Assembly (NCBI GenBank): GCA_029224185.1
Contig: CM055188.1
Coordinates: 26,170,997 to 26,234,996, forward strand
DNA length: 64,000 nucleotides
Source of the DNA: Karalla daura
Taxonomy: Eukaryota; Chordata; Actinopteri; Chaetodontiformes; Leiognathidae
Direction: 5' to 3'
Part shown: piece after piece, positions 1-11,632 of the stretch
Layout of the letters: every line of letters begins with the position of its first letter
How positions within the stretch are numbered: position 1 is the first letter of the stretch
Position numbers and translations under genes: made by a program
Notes under the pieces: generated by a model
The model's input: the letters and a program-made list of their open reading frames with translations, nothing else
Databases searched by the model: none
Told to the model about the DNA's origin: nothing

Positions 1-1527
1 CGTTTGGACTGGGAAGCAGAGACTCTGCCAAGCAACAACAGGGGGCAGTGTTGGGTCACACGACACGCCGGCTCTCCGGCCATCTTTCTCTCTCTGTCTC
101 CCTCTGTCTCCCTCTCTCTCTCCATCTCTCTGGCCACAGTCCAGTCTAACCACCTCTCAGGATTAATTACACTTTTTCAATTAATGTTCTAATGAGAGCT
201 GCTGGTGCAGAAGTCTGATAAGGCAGTTAGGGACACACGCACACGCAGACGGACAGACACACAGACACACACACACACAGACACATGCACACGAACACAC
301 AAGCGCACACAGTACAGACGAGCTGAGAAGCACTAGTTACAATGATGGATGGGACACGACAGAAGCTGATGCAGGTGATGCGGTGCGGACAGTAGGGGAG
401 ATCTGCTTGATCAAAACTGGACGCAGATAAACATGCGCACTTACTCACTCACCACCAAAACACCAAAACGCCAAAGATGTAAACACACAGTTAGGATATA
501 AAATTAAAATGGAATCAAACAGATAAATGCACAAGCAGCAAACTGTGATGAGGATATTCGCTTCAGTGACACAAACCCACACATCTGCAAACTGGGTTTC
601 CATGGTAATGAGCTCAACTGGTGCAGAAGAAGGGGACCTGTCTCCCTCTCCCTCACACACACACATAACACACACACGCATGCACACATGCACACTCACA
701 CACACACACACACACACACATAACACACAACACACGAACTTTGCTGGCACGCACCAGGGGACCTGTCAAGTATAAATTAGTGCCGTTGATGTGTCACAAG
801 ATGCCCCCGAAGGTCATTAATTGGTCAGTGATTGGAGGTTGGCATGTCATTTATATGAACATAATTTGCATAAGGCTGCAGAGCACTTTCCCCTCAAAAG
901 CATTTTACGGATTCCATATATTGAAGCGTACTCTTAGCAGAGCTTCATCTTCTTTTTCATCTCCTTCTTCTCAAAAGATGGAGTTTTCTTTTTCAATGCA
1001 GAGTGAACACCACATGACAGAGCATTGTAAGAGGTTCTGTTTTCCTTTTTTATCTGCAATTGAAAACATAATATTTTCATTAATTTTATCTGAATGTGAT
1101 GCTTCAAGGCCTTCCACCCCTTAGCAATCCAGTATAATTAGTTATTGTTGAAAAAATATTTATCCAGGAGAAAACATCTGCAATTTTAGAGCCCTTGCAA
1201 CTTTTCTTTTCATGTGAATGTGGACAAAATGACTTAAAATGTGCATGCATATCTTGCCGAGCATAATACACTTCCGTTATCATTTTGAAATAAGTCACAT
1301 GAATACTACGTACATTTTGAATGGCTGAAAAAAATCAATAAAGATCTGATGAATCTTAAAGGTTGGTCATTGTTTAAAAAACCAGTACAGTGCAAGATTG
1401 AAGGTCAAGGGAAAAAAAAGAGGAAAATCCTTGTCTTTCTCGACAACATCCACTTGCAAGTGTGTAAGCTGTACTTAAAGGACAAAGAAGAAGCCAGTGT
1501 ATGTGGTGTGTATTTCTCTCTCTCTGC

Positions 1528-1558
<31 letters not shown>

Positions 1559-1816
1559 AGTGAAGGGGTATAGAAATACAGTTTTAATTATAAAAAGTGC
1601 TGAACATGATTCTTCCTCTCACTAATCAGAGCAAATCATTACATTACATTTTACACTGTTAAAGATAATAAGAATTAATAGTGTCTTGGTGTATGCGTTA
1701 TTCCATATATACATTAGTTAGGAGTTTGTTAAATTAGAATACCATTTTCTCTGATGTACTCACGTAGCCTCCACCAAAGGAGAGTATGAAAGTAAAAGTG
1801 AGATTTCTTCTCCACT

Positions 1817-1868
<52 letters not shown>

Positions 1869-2160
1869 ATACACACACATACACTTTTCATTCACTCTCT
1901 TCCTCCTTCTGTTTCATTCTCTTTCTTTCACTCTCTCTCTCTCGCTCTCTCTCTCTCTCCGTCTCATTGCCCCATAACCACAGAGAGATGAGTTCAAGCC
2001 ACCATTAAAGCGTTAAAAATTTAAATATAAAAAAAAAATCTTAACGCTCTTTTTAATTAAAAAGGATCCTAATAATCCACATCATATTATACGTCGCAGA
2101 TTCATCGGTCAATTTAATAACAGTGAGGCTTTTGGATCTTAATATCTCTGCTACCAGGTT

Positions 2161-2400
2161 TCCTTCATAACTGAGAGCCCGTGTTAATTACAGCAGAGCC
2201 TAATGGTGGGGAATATTCAGGGCCTCTCCATGTTTTGATAAATGGCTTTCCACTAAGATTTATTCCTAATTATCTCATTTGTCTTTCTCCATTACTTTTT
2301 ATAGCTTAAATTTATGAAGTCATTAAGACGTTAGTGGGCCTGATAATGATTAGGAGAAGGAATTGTATGAAAGTGAATTATATGAAAATGATTATGGCTA
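2161..2400. promoter_or_regulatory. Candidate conserved non-coding element (ATTA-rich)
   Basis: This block is free of simple repeats and unusually rich in TAAT/ATTA and AATTA cores, with several inside 240 bases. Such cores bind homeodomain and forkhead proteins and are common in vertebrate developmental enhancers. It does not resemble a repeat I know. Conservation cannot be seen from a single sequence, so this is an inference from composition and from lying near developmental regulator genes. Confidence 0.3.
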
Positions 2401-3229
2401 AAGGAGTGTTTAAAATGAGGGCTGCGGAAGCCTGGATGTGTGTGTACGTGTGTGTGTGTATGTGTGTCTGAGAGGTACATGGCTTTGTTTGAAGGTGGTG
2501 CATGCTACCCCCCTCCACCCCAACTCCCCTAACAACCCCCCCACCCCCCACCCCTCCACCTTCGTCCTGCCCAGCTGATGCTATGCAGCCTTACACGGGT
2601 AGAAATAAGCCTGATGAAACATCTTTGTCACTCTCCTCATTCCTCTGTGTCTGTCCTCCCTGCTGGCCCCCATCACCTCATATCTGCGCTCCATCTATCT
2701 GTCTGCTCTGACTCTGCTAACGCGGGGCAATGTTCCCTACGAGTAATGAGAGATGATCTCTCTCTTGTCTCTAACACACTTCCACATGTACACACACTGG
2801 CACAGAAAAGAAAAGAAAAGTTTTTTCTTCCACCGCATTTGCCTTTTGTTTAATTTGCATTTTGCTAGGGAAGATAATGAAACATATAAATACAGAGGTC
2901 CGCATGTGCATTTGGGGTTTTGGAGTTATGATGGGTTTTACAGTGCAGGAGCTCCCCAGCCCTGCGACTGCAGTCTAATCTGTTTGATGAAGGCTTTTGG
3001 CTCCAGCACAATGGTAAGTAGCAGCCCTCCACTGTTTGGTTTGAAGTGGATAAATGCACGTGTCTATGACAGATGCCAACCTGAGTTAAAAATACAGCTT
3101 TCTGGTGGACATGCTGAGCTTCCCTCTTGTCACTCTGGCCCTTGCTTGTCTCGCAGCAGTCTGCTTCCCACCCTCCGGCACCTCGTCTCCCCTCTTCTTT
3201 CCACCGTGGCAGGCTGTGTGCCAGAGATC

Positions 3230-3345
3230 ATAAGAGGCAGTGCAAGCCCCTGCTTAATGAATTAATTATTTGATTATTTAATCACCCAGATGAAGAGCGT
3301 CTTTAACACCGATGTTAATTAGCCAACATCTGGGCCAGTCAGCGG
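3230..3345. promoter_or_regulatory. Candidate conserved non-coding element
   Basis: An AT-rich core with overlapping AATTAATTA-type sites (about 3257-3290) is followed by a GTTAATTAG site and a GC-richer edge. It lacks microsatellite sequence and open frames. The mix of clustered homeodomain cores and unique flanks is typical of developmental enhancers. The call is inferred from motif density only. Confidence 0.28.
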
Positions 3346-4176
3346 GCCAGCCACACAGAAACACAGAGACGAATGGCAACGCACACTCAGTCTCTTCAGC
3401 CCTCTGAGGTGTCACATTAAGCATCTTTTTATTCACTATTCCTTTGTCAGCAATGTCTTCACTGAAAAATGTGCGAAAGCCAACCCGCTGTCTGTTGTTC
3501 TAAGAAGAATAACCACCAGTAAAAACAAAACAAAATCCCAAATTTCACCTCGAGTGTTTCCATTTGATTTAATTCTTTGCTGTCAATGTCTCTCCCATTC
3601 TCGTCTGCCAAAACGAAAGTTCACTAACCTTCAACTGAAACTCAACCTGCTCCCCTTGAGTCTCCACATTCATTTTCCTCTCACCCTCGCTTCCCTCACC
3701 TTCGTGCAGTGCTGCCTCTTGCCATTGGGAGGAGCAATGTCTTTTCCTTTGACCTCACGCCTTGATTTCACTTCTTAACTCAGTTGCCACAGAACCGCTC
3801 GCAGAAGCATTGCTGGTAGGCAAACTGTACACACAAGCACCTGTCTCATCACTATTATAACTTGTCAACAGAAATCCTGCTCCTTTTCAGAATCTTTACC
3901 GATTTCCATCATGGGAATTCACATGTACAGCAAAGCTGAAGGTCACTCATGTGTTCCTGACTTGCTGCTCTTTCTTCTTTTCAATCATCCGTGTGATCAG
4001 GAAGAAGGTGAAGGGAGGGAGATGAAAGACAGCAGATGGTGAGAGAGGGATGGCTGAAGAAAAAGATATTTGAAACTCTCAAGTCTGATTAAGACCACTC
4101 CAGTCTGGGCGGTGCTACTTCACACCAGCAGCAGTGGCCTTCAAGGAGGAGAAGAGGGAGGACTGGAGTGGAGAGG

Positions 4177-4213
4177 TGTGTGTGTGTGTGTGTGTGTGTG
4201 TTCTGGAGAGAGG

Positions 4214-4246
<33 letters not shown>

Positions 4247-4250
4247 GTGG
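4177..4250. repeat. Compound microsatellite (GT)n-(GA)n
   Basis: A GT run (about 4177-4201) is followed after a few bases by a GA run with occasional A and G interruptions (about 4208-4248). Open frames reading through it give only Cys/Val or Glu/Arg runs and are not genes. Confidence 0.9.
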
Positions 4251-4577
4251 TGGTGGAGGGTGGAAGAAGGGATTCCCTTTAATTGCAATCATTCTGGCAG
4301 CACTGCAGGGATCTACATGCCATGCATACAATTAGAGAGAAGAGGAAAGGAGACAGCATGTTACTTTCTTTACAGTCAAGCTATGACCACCCAATCCAAC
4401 CCGACCCAACCCAACACAACCTAAACTCTCTCTCACTCACATACACACACACAAACACACAGATTTACTTCTAATCATTCTTTCCATCTGTGACTTAATG
4501 CACAGTGTTTAGAGGACTGAACTCCAGTTTGACATCTGCATATGTTGTGTATCAGCACAGGAGTATCATCTTGATTT

Positions 4578-4660
4578 GTGTGTGTGTGTGTGTGTGCGTG
4601 CATGCATGTGTGTGTGTGTGTGTTTGTATGTGTGTCTGTGTGTATATGTGTGTGTATGTG
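4578..4660. repeat. Interrupted (GT)n microsatellite
   Basis: Repeated GT dinucleotides with GC, AT and TT interruptions. An imperfect old array with no coding value. Confidence 0.85.
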
Positions 4661-5003
4661 TTTGTATATATGCTTTTCGTGTGCTGCCGAGGTTAATTGA
4701 GATACACAGCTCATCTCTGCCCTGATGAGGGTCAGAGCACAGAGGCAGATCTGCATCGCATTAATCTAACCCCAATTTATGCTGCCACACACTGTCAGTT
4801 GCAACCCTGCCCCCCAATCAAACACACACATACACACACACACACGCACACACACACTCACACTCACACATACCCATTAATTTAGCCCCAATTTGTGTTG
4901 TCTTCAGCTGCTGTGATGCATGGCACATACTCTCAGATTCAAAATTGCAAATGCACACAGCAACAGCTCATGCACCCTACACTGGAGCTTTCACTCTCTC
5001 TCA

Positions 5004-5004
<1 letters not shown>

Positions 5005-5070
<66 letters not shown>
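5005..5070. repeat. (AC)n microsatellite, about 30 units
   Basis: An almost perfect AC dinucleotide run, one of the longest in the window, with a shorter CA array upstream at about 4820-4870 and another downstream at about 5598-5640. Long pure arrays such as this are usually length-polymorphic. Confidence 0.92.
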
Positions 5071-5071
<1 letters not shown>

Positions 5072-5711
5072 TGGGTAATGCTGGCTCACTCAGAGCTGAT
5101 GTTATTTATTTCTGATGTCAGCGATGTGCGATCTCCAAGGTAATGTGCGCAACCAGAGCAGCTGTTCCAGAGGGCTAAAATTTCCAAAGATTCACCTTTC
5201 TACCACACGCATTTCTTAGCAACACAGACAATATCTCACACTCATGTGGCCTCTATTATTCCTGCATAACTTTGTTGCAGAACGTCGGCCTGACAGAAGC
5301 TAAACCTTGCAGCACCCAGAGAAGGAAAGGCAAATTAAGCAGCTTCACTCCAACACTGAGGGACCATTAAAGTCGAAACGCCTGATCTCCCTGGCCGGCT
5401 TTTCCTCTCCATCCTCTCCCTCGTTCCTCTGTTTCCTCACACTCCAGCTGGAAAGGTTAACCGTGAGAGGCTCTCAGAGACACTCCAGCAGACACACAAG
5501 TGATCTTTCCTTTAATTGGCTTTTCCACTCCCCTTCTCCTCCTCTCTTTTCCCTAGCAGGTCAGCACCGTCCGCTGCAGGGCCCGACAGAGGGAATAACA
5601 CACACTCACACACACACACACTCACACACACACACACACGGAACGACAAAGGGGCAGTCAGGCTGAACTGAAGACTTGATGCACTCTTCAAGGTGTGTGT
5701 GTGTGTGTGTT

Positions 5712-6870
5712 TCTCTGTACCCCTTTAAATATCTCCATCCGACCAGTCAATCTGTCGTTAGTAGTACAGGAGTAGTGCTGCTGTGTAATTGAGCTATCTA
5801 GCTCTCGGGCCTCCATGATGTCCTCATCCATGAAGCAGCTGACACCGCAGCTCTGCTCCTCACTGTCACACAGACAGGGCACACAGAAAATTCATAAGGA
5901 GAGCACTGACAGGTGTGCAGCCATTATCAGCCAAAGCACAGTCTATCTTTAAGAGAAAAGCAAAACAAAACAAAACAAAAAAACAGCCGTTAAACCTAAA
6001 CCCTCTCTGCTACTTTCAGGGAAAGAATTTCACAGATTTTAAGTTTTTATTTTATTATTAGAATTTTTTTTTTTATTGAGGTTAGAAATCGAGGTATGCG
6101 GTTTTGAACAACTAGAGAGAGATGCACGCACTTTGGCATCGTGGATGCTATTGTTTCAGAGCTGGACACGAGGCCAAGCTGAAATCCTTCCACTGAAAAC
6201 ACAACAGAGTTATCCAGTCCTATAACTTCTCATCACATCTGGAAGAAATACTTAATTGTGTCCTTCTATACTCAGTCTGGCAGCTAGCAGATCTAGATAG
6301 GAGAAAGAGAATCACAGTGTGAAATGAGCTACACGCAACACTGGCTTACCCCGTTGTAGCTTAGAATCAGAGCAAGATGACTAGACAAGGCCGTCCAGAC
6401 GATTGCACCCTGGACTCAGATACTCTGGCTATTCTTCTTCATCTCACCCGAGCCTTGCCACGGCCATTATAGGCTGCAGTGTGTAAGAGGACATCATTAC
6501 CAGCTGTCTGCAGAGGTGCCTCCTGCCCCTATCTCTGCTGACACCCGCCTATCTAACAACCCAGTCCAAGGAGAACCAGGGCGAGGTTGGCTGAGAACAG
6601 CCTCATTCCCACCTGCCACAGAAACAGATATGACACCGAGATGGCTGCAGCACCAGGACATGGCTCTCCGGCCTTTGTTAGGGTGATAATGGAGTGAGGC
6701 TCGTGGCTCATTGAGTCACGGGTTCAAATGTGCAGTGCCCATCTCACTGTCACTGAAATGCTTTAATAACCTCAGTCGTTTGGTAGTTACCGCAGAACCA
6801 CTGAGGCAACTTCATGAAGTCCGTGCTCCATTGATCTCAAGTAACTTTATTTGGTATTTGTTATATTTTG
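5712..6870. other. Intergenic DNA, no gene seen
   Basis: Mixed-composition sequence with an A-rich patch at about 5950-5990 and a T-rich patch at about 6040-6080. Around 6690-6760 there are weak matches to tRNA-type A and B boxes, not strong enough to call a SINE. No exon, RNA gene or clear transposon is visible. Confidence 0.5.
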
Positions 6871-6873
6871 TTG

Positions 6874-6874
<1 letters not shown>

Positions 6875-6912
<38 letters not shown>
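6875..6912. repeat. (TA)n tract
   Basis: Nineteen TA units without interruption, followed by a further AT-rich stretch to about 6990. A self-complementary tract of this kind can extrude as a hairpin and is often unstable in length. Confidence 0.93.
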
Positions 6913-6914
<2 letters not shown>

Positions 6915-7320
6915 GCTATGACTATCATTGTTATTATAATTGTTATTGTTTTATTATCTATAATAATTATTATACCTATGATTAACTTATAAATAATGAT
7001 ATTAAACTCAAAAATCCCACACTGCCACACCCTTTCTTTCTGCCTACATGTCAAAGCATTTATGAGTTATGTCCATTTCATCTTTTATCTTTTATTTCCA
7101 AAACGACAGCACCACTAGCACGATGACATGACACATGACACAATGATAGCCCTGATATGTATATCTTTATGTATGTATGTATGTATGTATATGTATGTTA
7201 ATGATGTTTCGCAGCGAAATGTGATTAAATTAACATTTGCTGATTAAGTTCAGCTGTGGCTGGTGGGAATATCATTAGTTTTACAAATATGCGGTAATAA
7301 AAAAAAATAGCACATTTAAA

Positions 7321-8060
7321 CATGGTGCTGGATTAATACCCAAGGGTCTACCATTCATTCTTAGGGCAGCATGAAAGTCTGTAGACATTAGGGACATTTT
7401 ACTCAGACCCACAAATTATATCCTAATGATGGTGCTAGAGGATACAGTCAGGGGATCCCCAATGTTGTGGATTTTAGTTTTGGAGCTCATACATTTGAGG
7501 AGAAAGTAGACAGGAGTCCAAGATCTCTTTATTAGAAAAGGTTTATTAAGAGTTGGCCAAGGTGAATAACTAACGTTCTCTGTATTGATGCTTCTCCTAG
7601 TTACTATCTACAGGCATAGTCCCATCATACTTCATCATGCTTACAGTTCAGCACTTTTACACACACTTTTGCAGTTTTGTTTGTAGCGTTCATGCAAACA
7701 CAATCTTTCTGACTGACCATTTTCTGTCACAAGGAAAGACCACATCGATGGGGATGGCATGACCTTGAGGCCTAGCCTCTCATATGCTAGTGTGAAGTTA
7801 TTTCCTTTGCATACAGTCGTTAGAATGGCTCAGTAGAGAAGCAAGGAAACAAGACTGATAATTTCTGCAGATGGAATTGTGAAACAGATGAATATTTTGA
7901 CCTGTGAGGTGTGCAAGAAAGAAATTCTATAAAGATTCATCCTCAAGTGGAATGCCTGAGCTGGTTCATATGGTGATCCATCCTGCAGATATTTCAGGTT
8001 GAATCACATAGGCAGACCTGCTGACTGACCATTCCCGGAGCCATACGAGCTAGAAGCACT
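7321..8060. repeat. Dispersed fish repeat, split by an insertion
   Basis: Two segments, 7321-7462 and about 7930-8060, resemble parts of one old dispersed repeat that I recall as common in percomorph genomes. Recognisable landmarks are GATGGTGCTAGAGGA followed by TCAGGGGAT (about 7428-7455), then ATTCATCCTC (about 7936), GATCCATC and GATATTTCAG (about 7974-7997), and GACCATTCCC...AGCCA near the right end. In 7321-7380 an earlier, more worn copy of the same landmarks appears, so the unit may be internally duplicated. The repeat is recognised from memory and I cannot give a reliable family name. Confidence 0.45.
7463..7930 (-). mobile_element. Probable solo LTR (endogenous retrovirus-like), minus strand
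   Basis: Read on the minus strand, the segment ends ...CCACAACA directly before TTGGGGATCC, as an LTR ending in CA does before a primer-binding site. About 60-90 bases before that end are two AATAAA signals inside a small hairpin (about 7527-7552), as expected for an R region. On the plus strand it therefore starts TGTTGTGG. The right boundary is uncertain (about 7915-7930) and I see no clear target-site duplication. No gag, pol or env frame adjoins it. The strongest support is that it interrupts the dispersed repeat annotated around it. It could instead be an unrelated insertion or a diverged part of the host repeat. Confidence 0.35.
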
Positions 8061-9246
8061 AAAACACAGATAAAAATGTGTGTGAACTAAGTGAACTGAC
8101 CCTTTAAGGTCCAGTGTTCTGTAAACAGCAGTGAACTGTAAGTTATGGAGGCCATTATATGAGCTGCATGTAGGAAACTGCCGTAATAAAATACACTGAG
8201 GGTTAGATTTCAATTTCCTTTACACATGTGAATGAAAACACATGAGAGGTTTGTGATCGTGCCCTGGAAAACAGTGATTGTGAAAGCTGTGTTTTTGATG
8301 CAGGCCTGTGATGTGCTGTAGAGTGACTGTGTTTGAAAGCTGTCGTTTCTCTGAGGTGTACATGTGACAGCAGGTGGGCAACAACACAAGAGCAACAGGC
8401 ACTAAAAGGAAATGGGCTTTGAGGTTTGAGGCCATGGTAACGGGGGCGTTATGACCCAAACAGTCTCTGGGCTATTACCCCAACCCACGCCGCTGCCCGT
8501 CTCCTGACCCCCACCGCCACCACCTTCCTGCACACTCGCTCGGATACGGGTCCCGCGCTGAGGTCAACTGGACCTCGTTTTGAACTCCTGCCATCACACC
8601 CACCCACCGTGTTGTTACACTGTCCATCTTTCTCTGAGTCATACAGTACACAGCCAGACGCACACAGACAATGGTTCAAGGCGCTCGGCCTGACACAGGA
8701 CAGGAAATCAGTGTTTATGTGGACGGGGCGCCCCTTCCTGTGCCTTCCCGGAGGGCCGCCAACACCGTGATCCAGGCTCTATGAGTGTTTCTGAATATCA
8801 CCTTCCCTCGAAAACACCAACTCTGGATTTCACTTTGCCTGAAAGCTTTCTTTCTCTCCACTTCACGCTTCTGTCACACTTACTTTTTCACATTCATTTT
8901 AATCCTCTCTGTGTCACTCCCGCCCCTCTCTCCCCACTTTTACTGGATGCAGAAACAATGGCATTTTGTAAGAGGACTTTGCCTTCACGAGTATTTTGAC
9001 ATTCACATGCATACATATATATCTATAATATATATATCTATACACACACACTATTTTTTACATTTTTTCCTCCAGATGACCTGATAAATGCGTTCATATT
9101 TGGTTTTTCAACTGGCAGCAAAGAGCCCCAACTCTGGAGTAGGTCAGTGCTGAAGTAGACAGAACTGTGTGTATCAAAGCCAAACACAGACATGGCAGAA
9201 ACCAGAGAGGCTGTTTAGACCTGTGAGATGTTGACTGTTACCACTG

Positions 9247-9250
<4 letters not shown>
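8061..9250. other. Intergenic DNA, no gene seen
   Basis: Unique-looking sequence of mixed GC. A GC-richer patch at about 8445-8600 and 8720-8770 contains several CpGs but no recognisable exon or promoter partner. A short AT/TA tract lies at 9009-9050. Open frames across it have no recognisable domain. Confidence 0.5.

Positions 9251-9251
<1 letters not shown>

Positions 9252-9309
<58 letters not shown>
9252..9309. repeat. (GT)n microsatellite, 29 units
   Basis: A nearly perfect GT run. About 130 bases further on lies a compound (CT)n-(AC)n array at 9442-9484. Confidence 0.93.
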
Positions 9310-9310
<1 letters not shown>

Positions 9311-9442
9311 ATGTTTAAGGACAAGGCTCTGGTCTGTGCTCCCTGTTTGCTTAAGGTGGCATGAGTCAGCTTGACTCAAAAACAGGAGCCTGTTTTTTGT
9401 GTGGCCTGCCAACTGCCTGTCTGACATTTAGCAATGTAGCTT

Positions 9443-9484
<42 letters not shown>

Positions 9485-10097
9485 GCACACTTAGCCGCAA
9501 GTCAACATCACTCTGTGGCTCTGCGTTGACCCAGTGTTCACTTTTCAGCTCTGTCATTTTCTGAGCTCATGTTTCCACCAAGAGTAATAACAAGTAAACA
9601 CGTCTGCGTATGGTCAAAGTGAGACTCGCTTAAGGTGTGGGATGCAAACATCAGTGGCTGGATGCTGGGAATGGGGATGGTGAAACTTGATTGTTTGAAA
9701 GCACACTTGGTACGTAAGTGAGGCAGGATGGGAAAGAGAAGAGTGCTGGGGCTGATACGGGGGTCTGGGGTTGGGGATGGGAGGATATGGATGCATGAGG
9801 AGGGGTGAGTCTCCTTGTCTCCTCCCCTGCGCCCCTCAGAGCCACGTAGCTGCGGTTATGAGCAGCCAGCGGGGTTTGGCTGGAGTCCAATAGTTGCATA
9901 ATTGTGCCCTTAAACTAGCGGGGTGCCATGTCTCTCCTCCCCTCTCTGTCCCTCTCTTCTCTTTAGCTTTTATCACCTCAGCTTTTAATCTCTTCCTGTT
10001 GACGCATTCCCAGTGCCTACCATTCCCTTTTTATCTTCTCATTTTGTCTATGACAAACATATATATCCTGCTCATCCCTTTGTAAAATTTAGCATCC

Positions 10098-10200
10098 ACG
10101 CACCTCCATCAATTATTATTCTGAGGGCTGACAGTTTCATTAAAGGTGATTTTTATCTCAGGATGATTCATTAATGCGTTGCGTGGCAACAACAACTGAA
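10098..10200. promoter_or_regulatory. Candidate conserved non-coding element
   Basis: The block runs through CAATTATTATT, TTCATTAAAGG and GATTCATTAATGCG, a cluster of homeodomain-type cores with no simple repeat. The style matches vertebrate developmental enhancers. Nothing shows conservation directly. Confidence 0.28.
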
Positions 10201-11261
10201 CAAGACAGTTAGAGGAAAAGAAATCAGAACTTTGAAGTAGTGAAAGTTCAGTGAAAGTTTGATGTGTGTATACTAAATGACAAAATCTACATCAATAGGA
10301 AAATAATCATATTTCATACTTTATGTTGCCATTGGGCAAAAAAGACAAAAATCCCCAAACAACGGATCTTCCTTATGTTGCCACAGACTCAGACACAGAC
10401 TCCCATTGTTGTCCAAAAACCACAATTAAAACCACATCCGGGCGATGCATTGCTGGACTGCGTGACATGCTCCTTAATTACAAAATTACTAGGGGCTCTG
10501 AAGTCTGTTTTTACTGGATCTTAAATAGACATTTTCCTGCCCTAAATACTGACCGTTGCTTCAAAACACTGATCATCAGCTTCATTTAGGCGGTCACATC
10601 TTTGAAAATGCAATGCCCAGCTATTGCTACTATTAATGAACCTCTTGAACTAATGAACTATATGTGTGTGAACACTTTTAGACACTGTATAAGTGAATGT
10701 GCCCGGTCTGAGAGCCACAGACAGTTCAGGAGAGCCAGACAGCTTTGAGAGACGGACTAACATGCCGGTCTCAGTATTTTCATGGGATTTATTGATAATC
10801 AGAAAAACATGGAATGACGGCAGCTATAAACTGGTGTCGAGAAATGGTGATCTTAATACGCTATAATGATTTATTTCCCTGAGACACAATTTCTCTTTGT
10901 TTCGCAAAATAAATGGCCTCACTGACATGGCTGACATTTAAAAGTGAAAAGTGGCTGCCTGACGTACACAAACTCTTGTGAGCTGTCCCGGCTGAGTCTA
11001 ACCAGTTGGAGCCCTGGAAAAAAATCAAAAATGTTGCCCATGATCGCCTCTCTCCCTGATGGACGAGCACATTTCACTGTTAAAAATAGGCAACTCATTT
11101 TTGTCCAGCCTTCTTCATCTTCCTCTCCGGTTTGCATGGCATCGGTTTTCGCCACATCGGCCTCCCTGCAGGGGCATGTGACAAGCCATCAAGCAACTTC
11201 CTCTTGCTGCTTTTGGCCCGTGGGTGATCGCCAAGTGACTCGGTTGAACGTGAAAACAAGC

Positions 11262-11320
11262 TGAGCAAATTAGCGCTGATTAATTATCCATTATTAAGAT
11301 AAATTATAATGTCAGTAGCA
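11262..11320. promoter_or_regulatory. Candidate homeodomain-site cluster
   Basis: Within about 60 bases there are AAATTAGCG, GATTAATTATCC, ATTATTAAG and AAATTATAA sites. It is short and unique, and it sits next to GC-balanced sequence. Inferred from motif density only. Confidence 0.25.
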
Positions 11321-11600
11321 TGAGTTTTACTGTTTTTACAAGGCCTTGGGTGAGTCATTGGGCCAAAAAAACAAGACTTGAAGCAGCAGCCAAACAGGAG
11401 AAATACTCCTGCTTTATTGCCACAGTGCCAGCGCTGGGTATCTGGCATCTCCCACCCACACAGATGAAAGCCAACTCTTAAGTGGCAGTGTCTGCTCTGC
11501 ATGCACCACCCCTGTCTGACATGTAGGGGTTCTGCTGTAGGAGAAGCAGAGCAGTGCCAACACTGTGATGAAGCTGGTTGTGTGCATGTATGTGTATGCA

Positions 11601-11632
<32 letters not shown>

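Larger units (their letters stand above)
1..4170. other. Intergenic DNA, no gene seen
   Basis: No coding exon is recognisable on either strand. The stretch holds CA/GT microsatellites (about 240-300, 650-730, 1530-1560), a CT tract at 1817-1870 with a shorter one at 1930-1960, and a C-rich tract at about 2508-2562. There are also AT-rich blocks dense in ATTA/TAAT (2020-2400 and 3230-3345), which I annotate separately as possible enhancers. Open frames here are short, repeat-driven or lack recognisable domains. The next supported gene to the right is mdfi, about 17 kb away, so this would be sequence beyond the mdfi 3' end. Confidence 0.6.

Noticed and set aside
227..750. Minus-strand open frames rich in Cys/Val
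   Set aside because: They are translations of (CA)n/(GT)n microsatellite DNA. The same is true of many frames across the window, for example at 9215-9427, 35294-35671, 49793-50146 and 59645-60115.
6690..6800. tRNA-derived SINE
   Set aside because: GGCTCATTGAG and GGGTTCAAATG resemble A and B boxes, but no tail, no target duplication and no second copy are visible.
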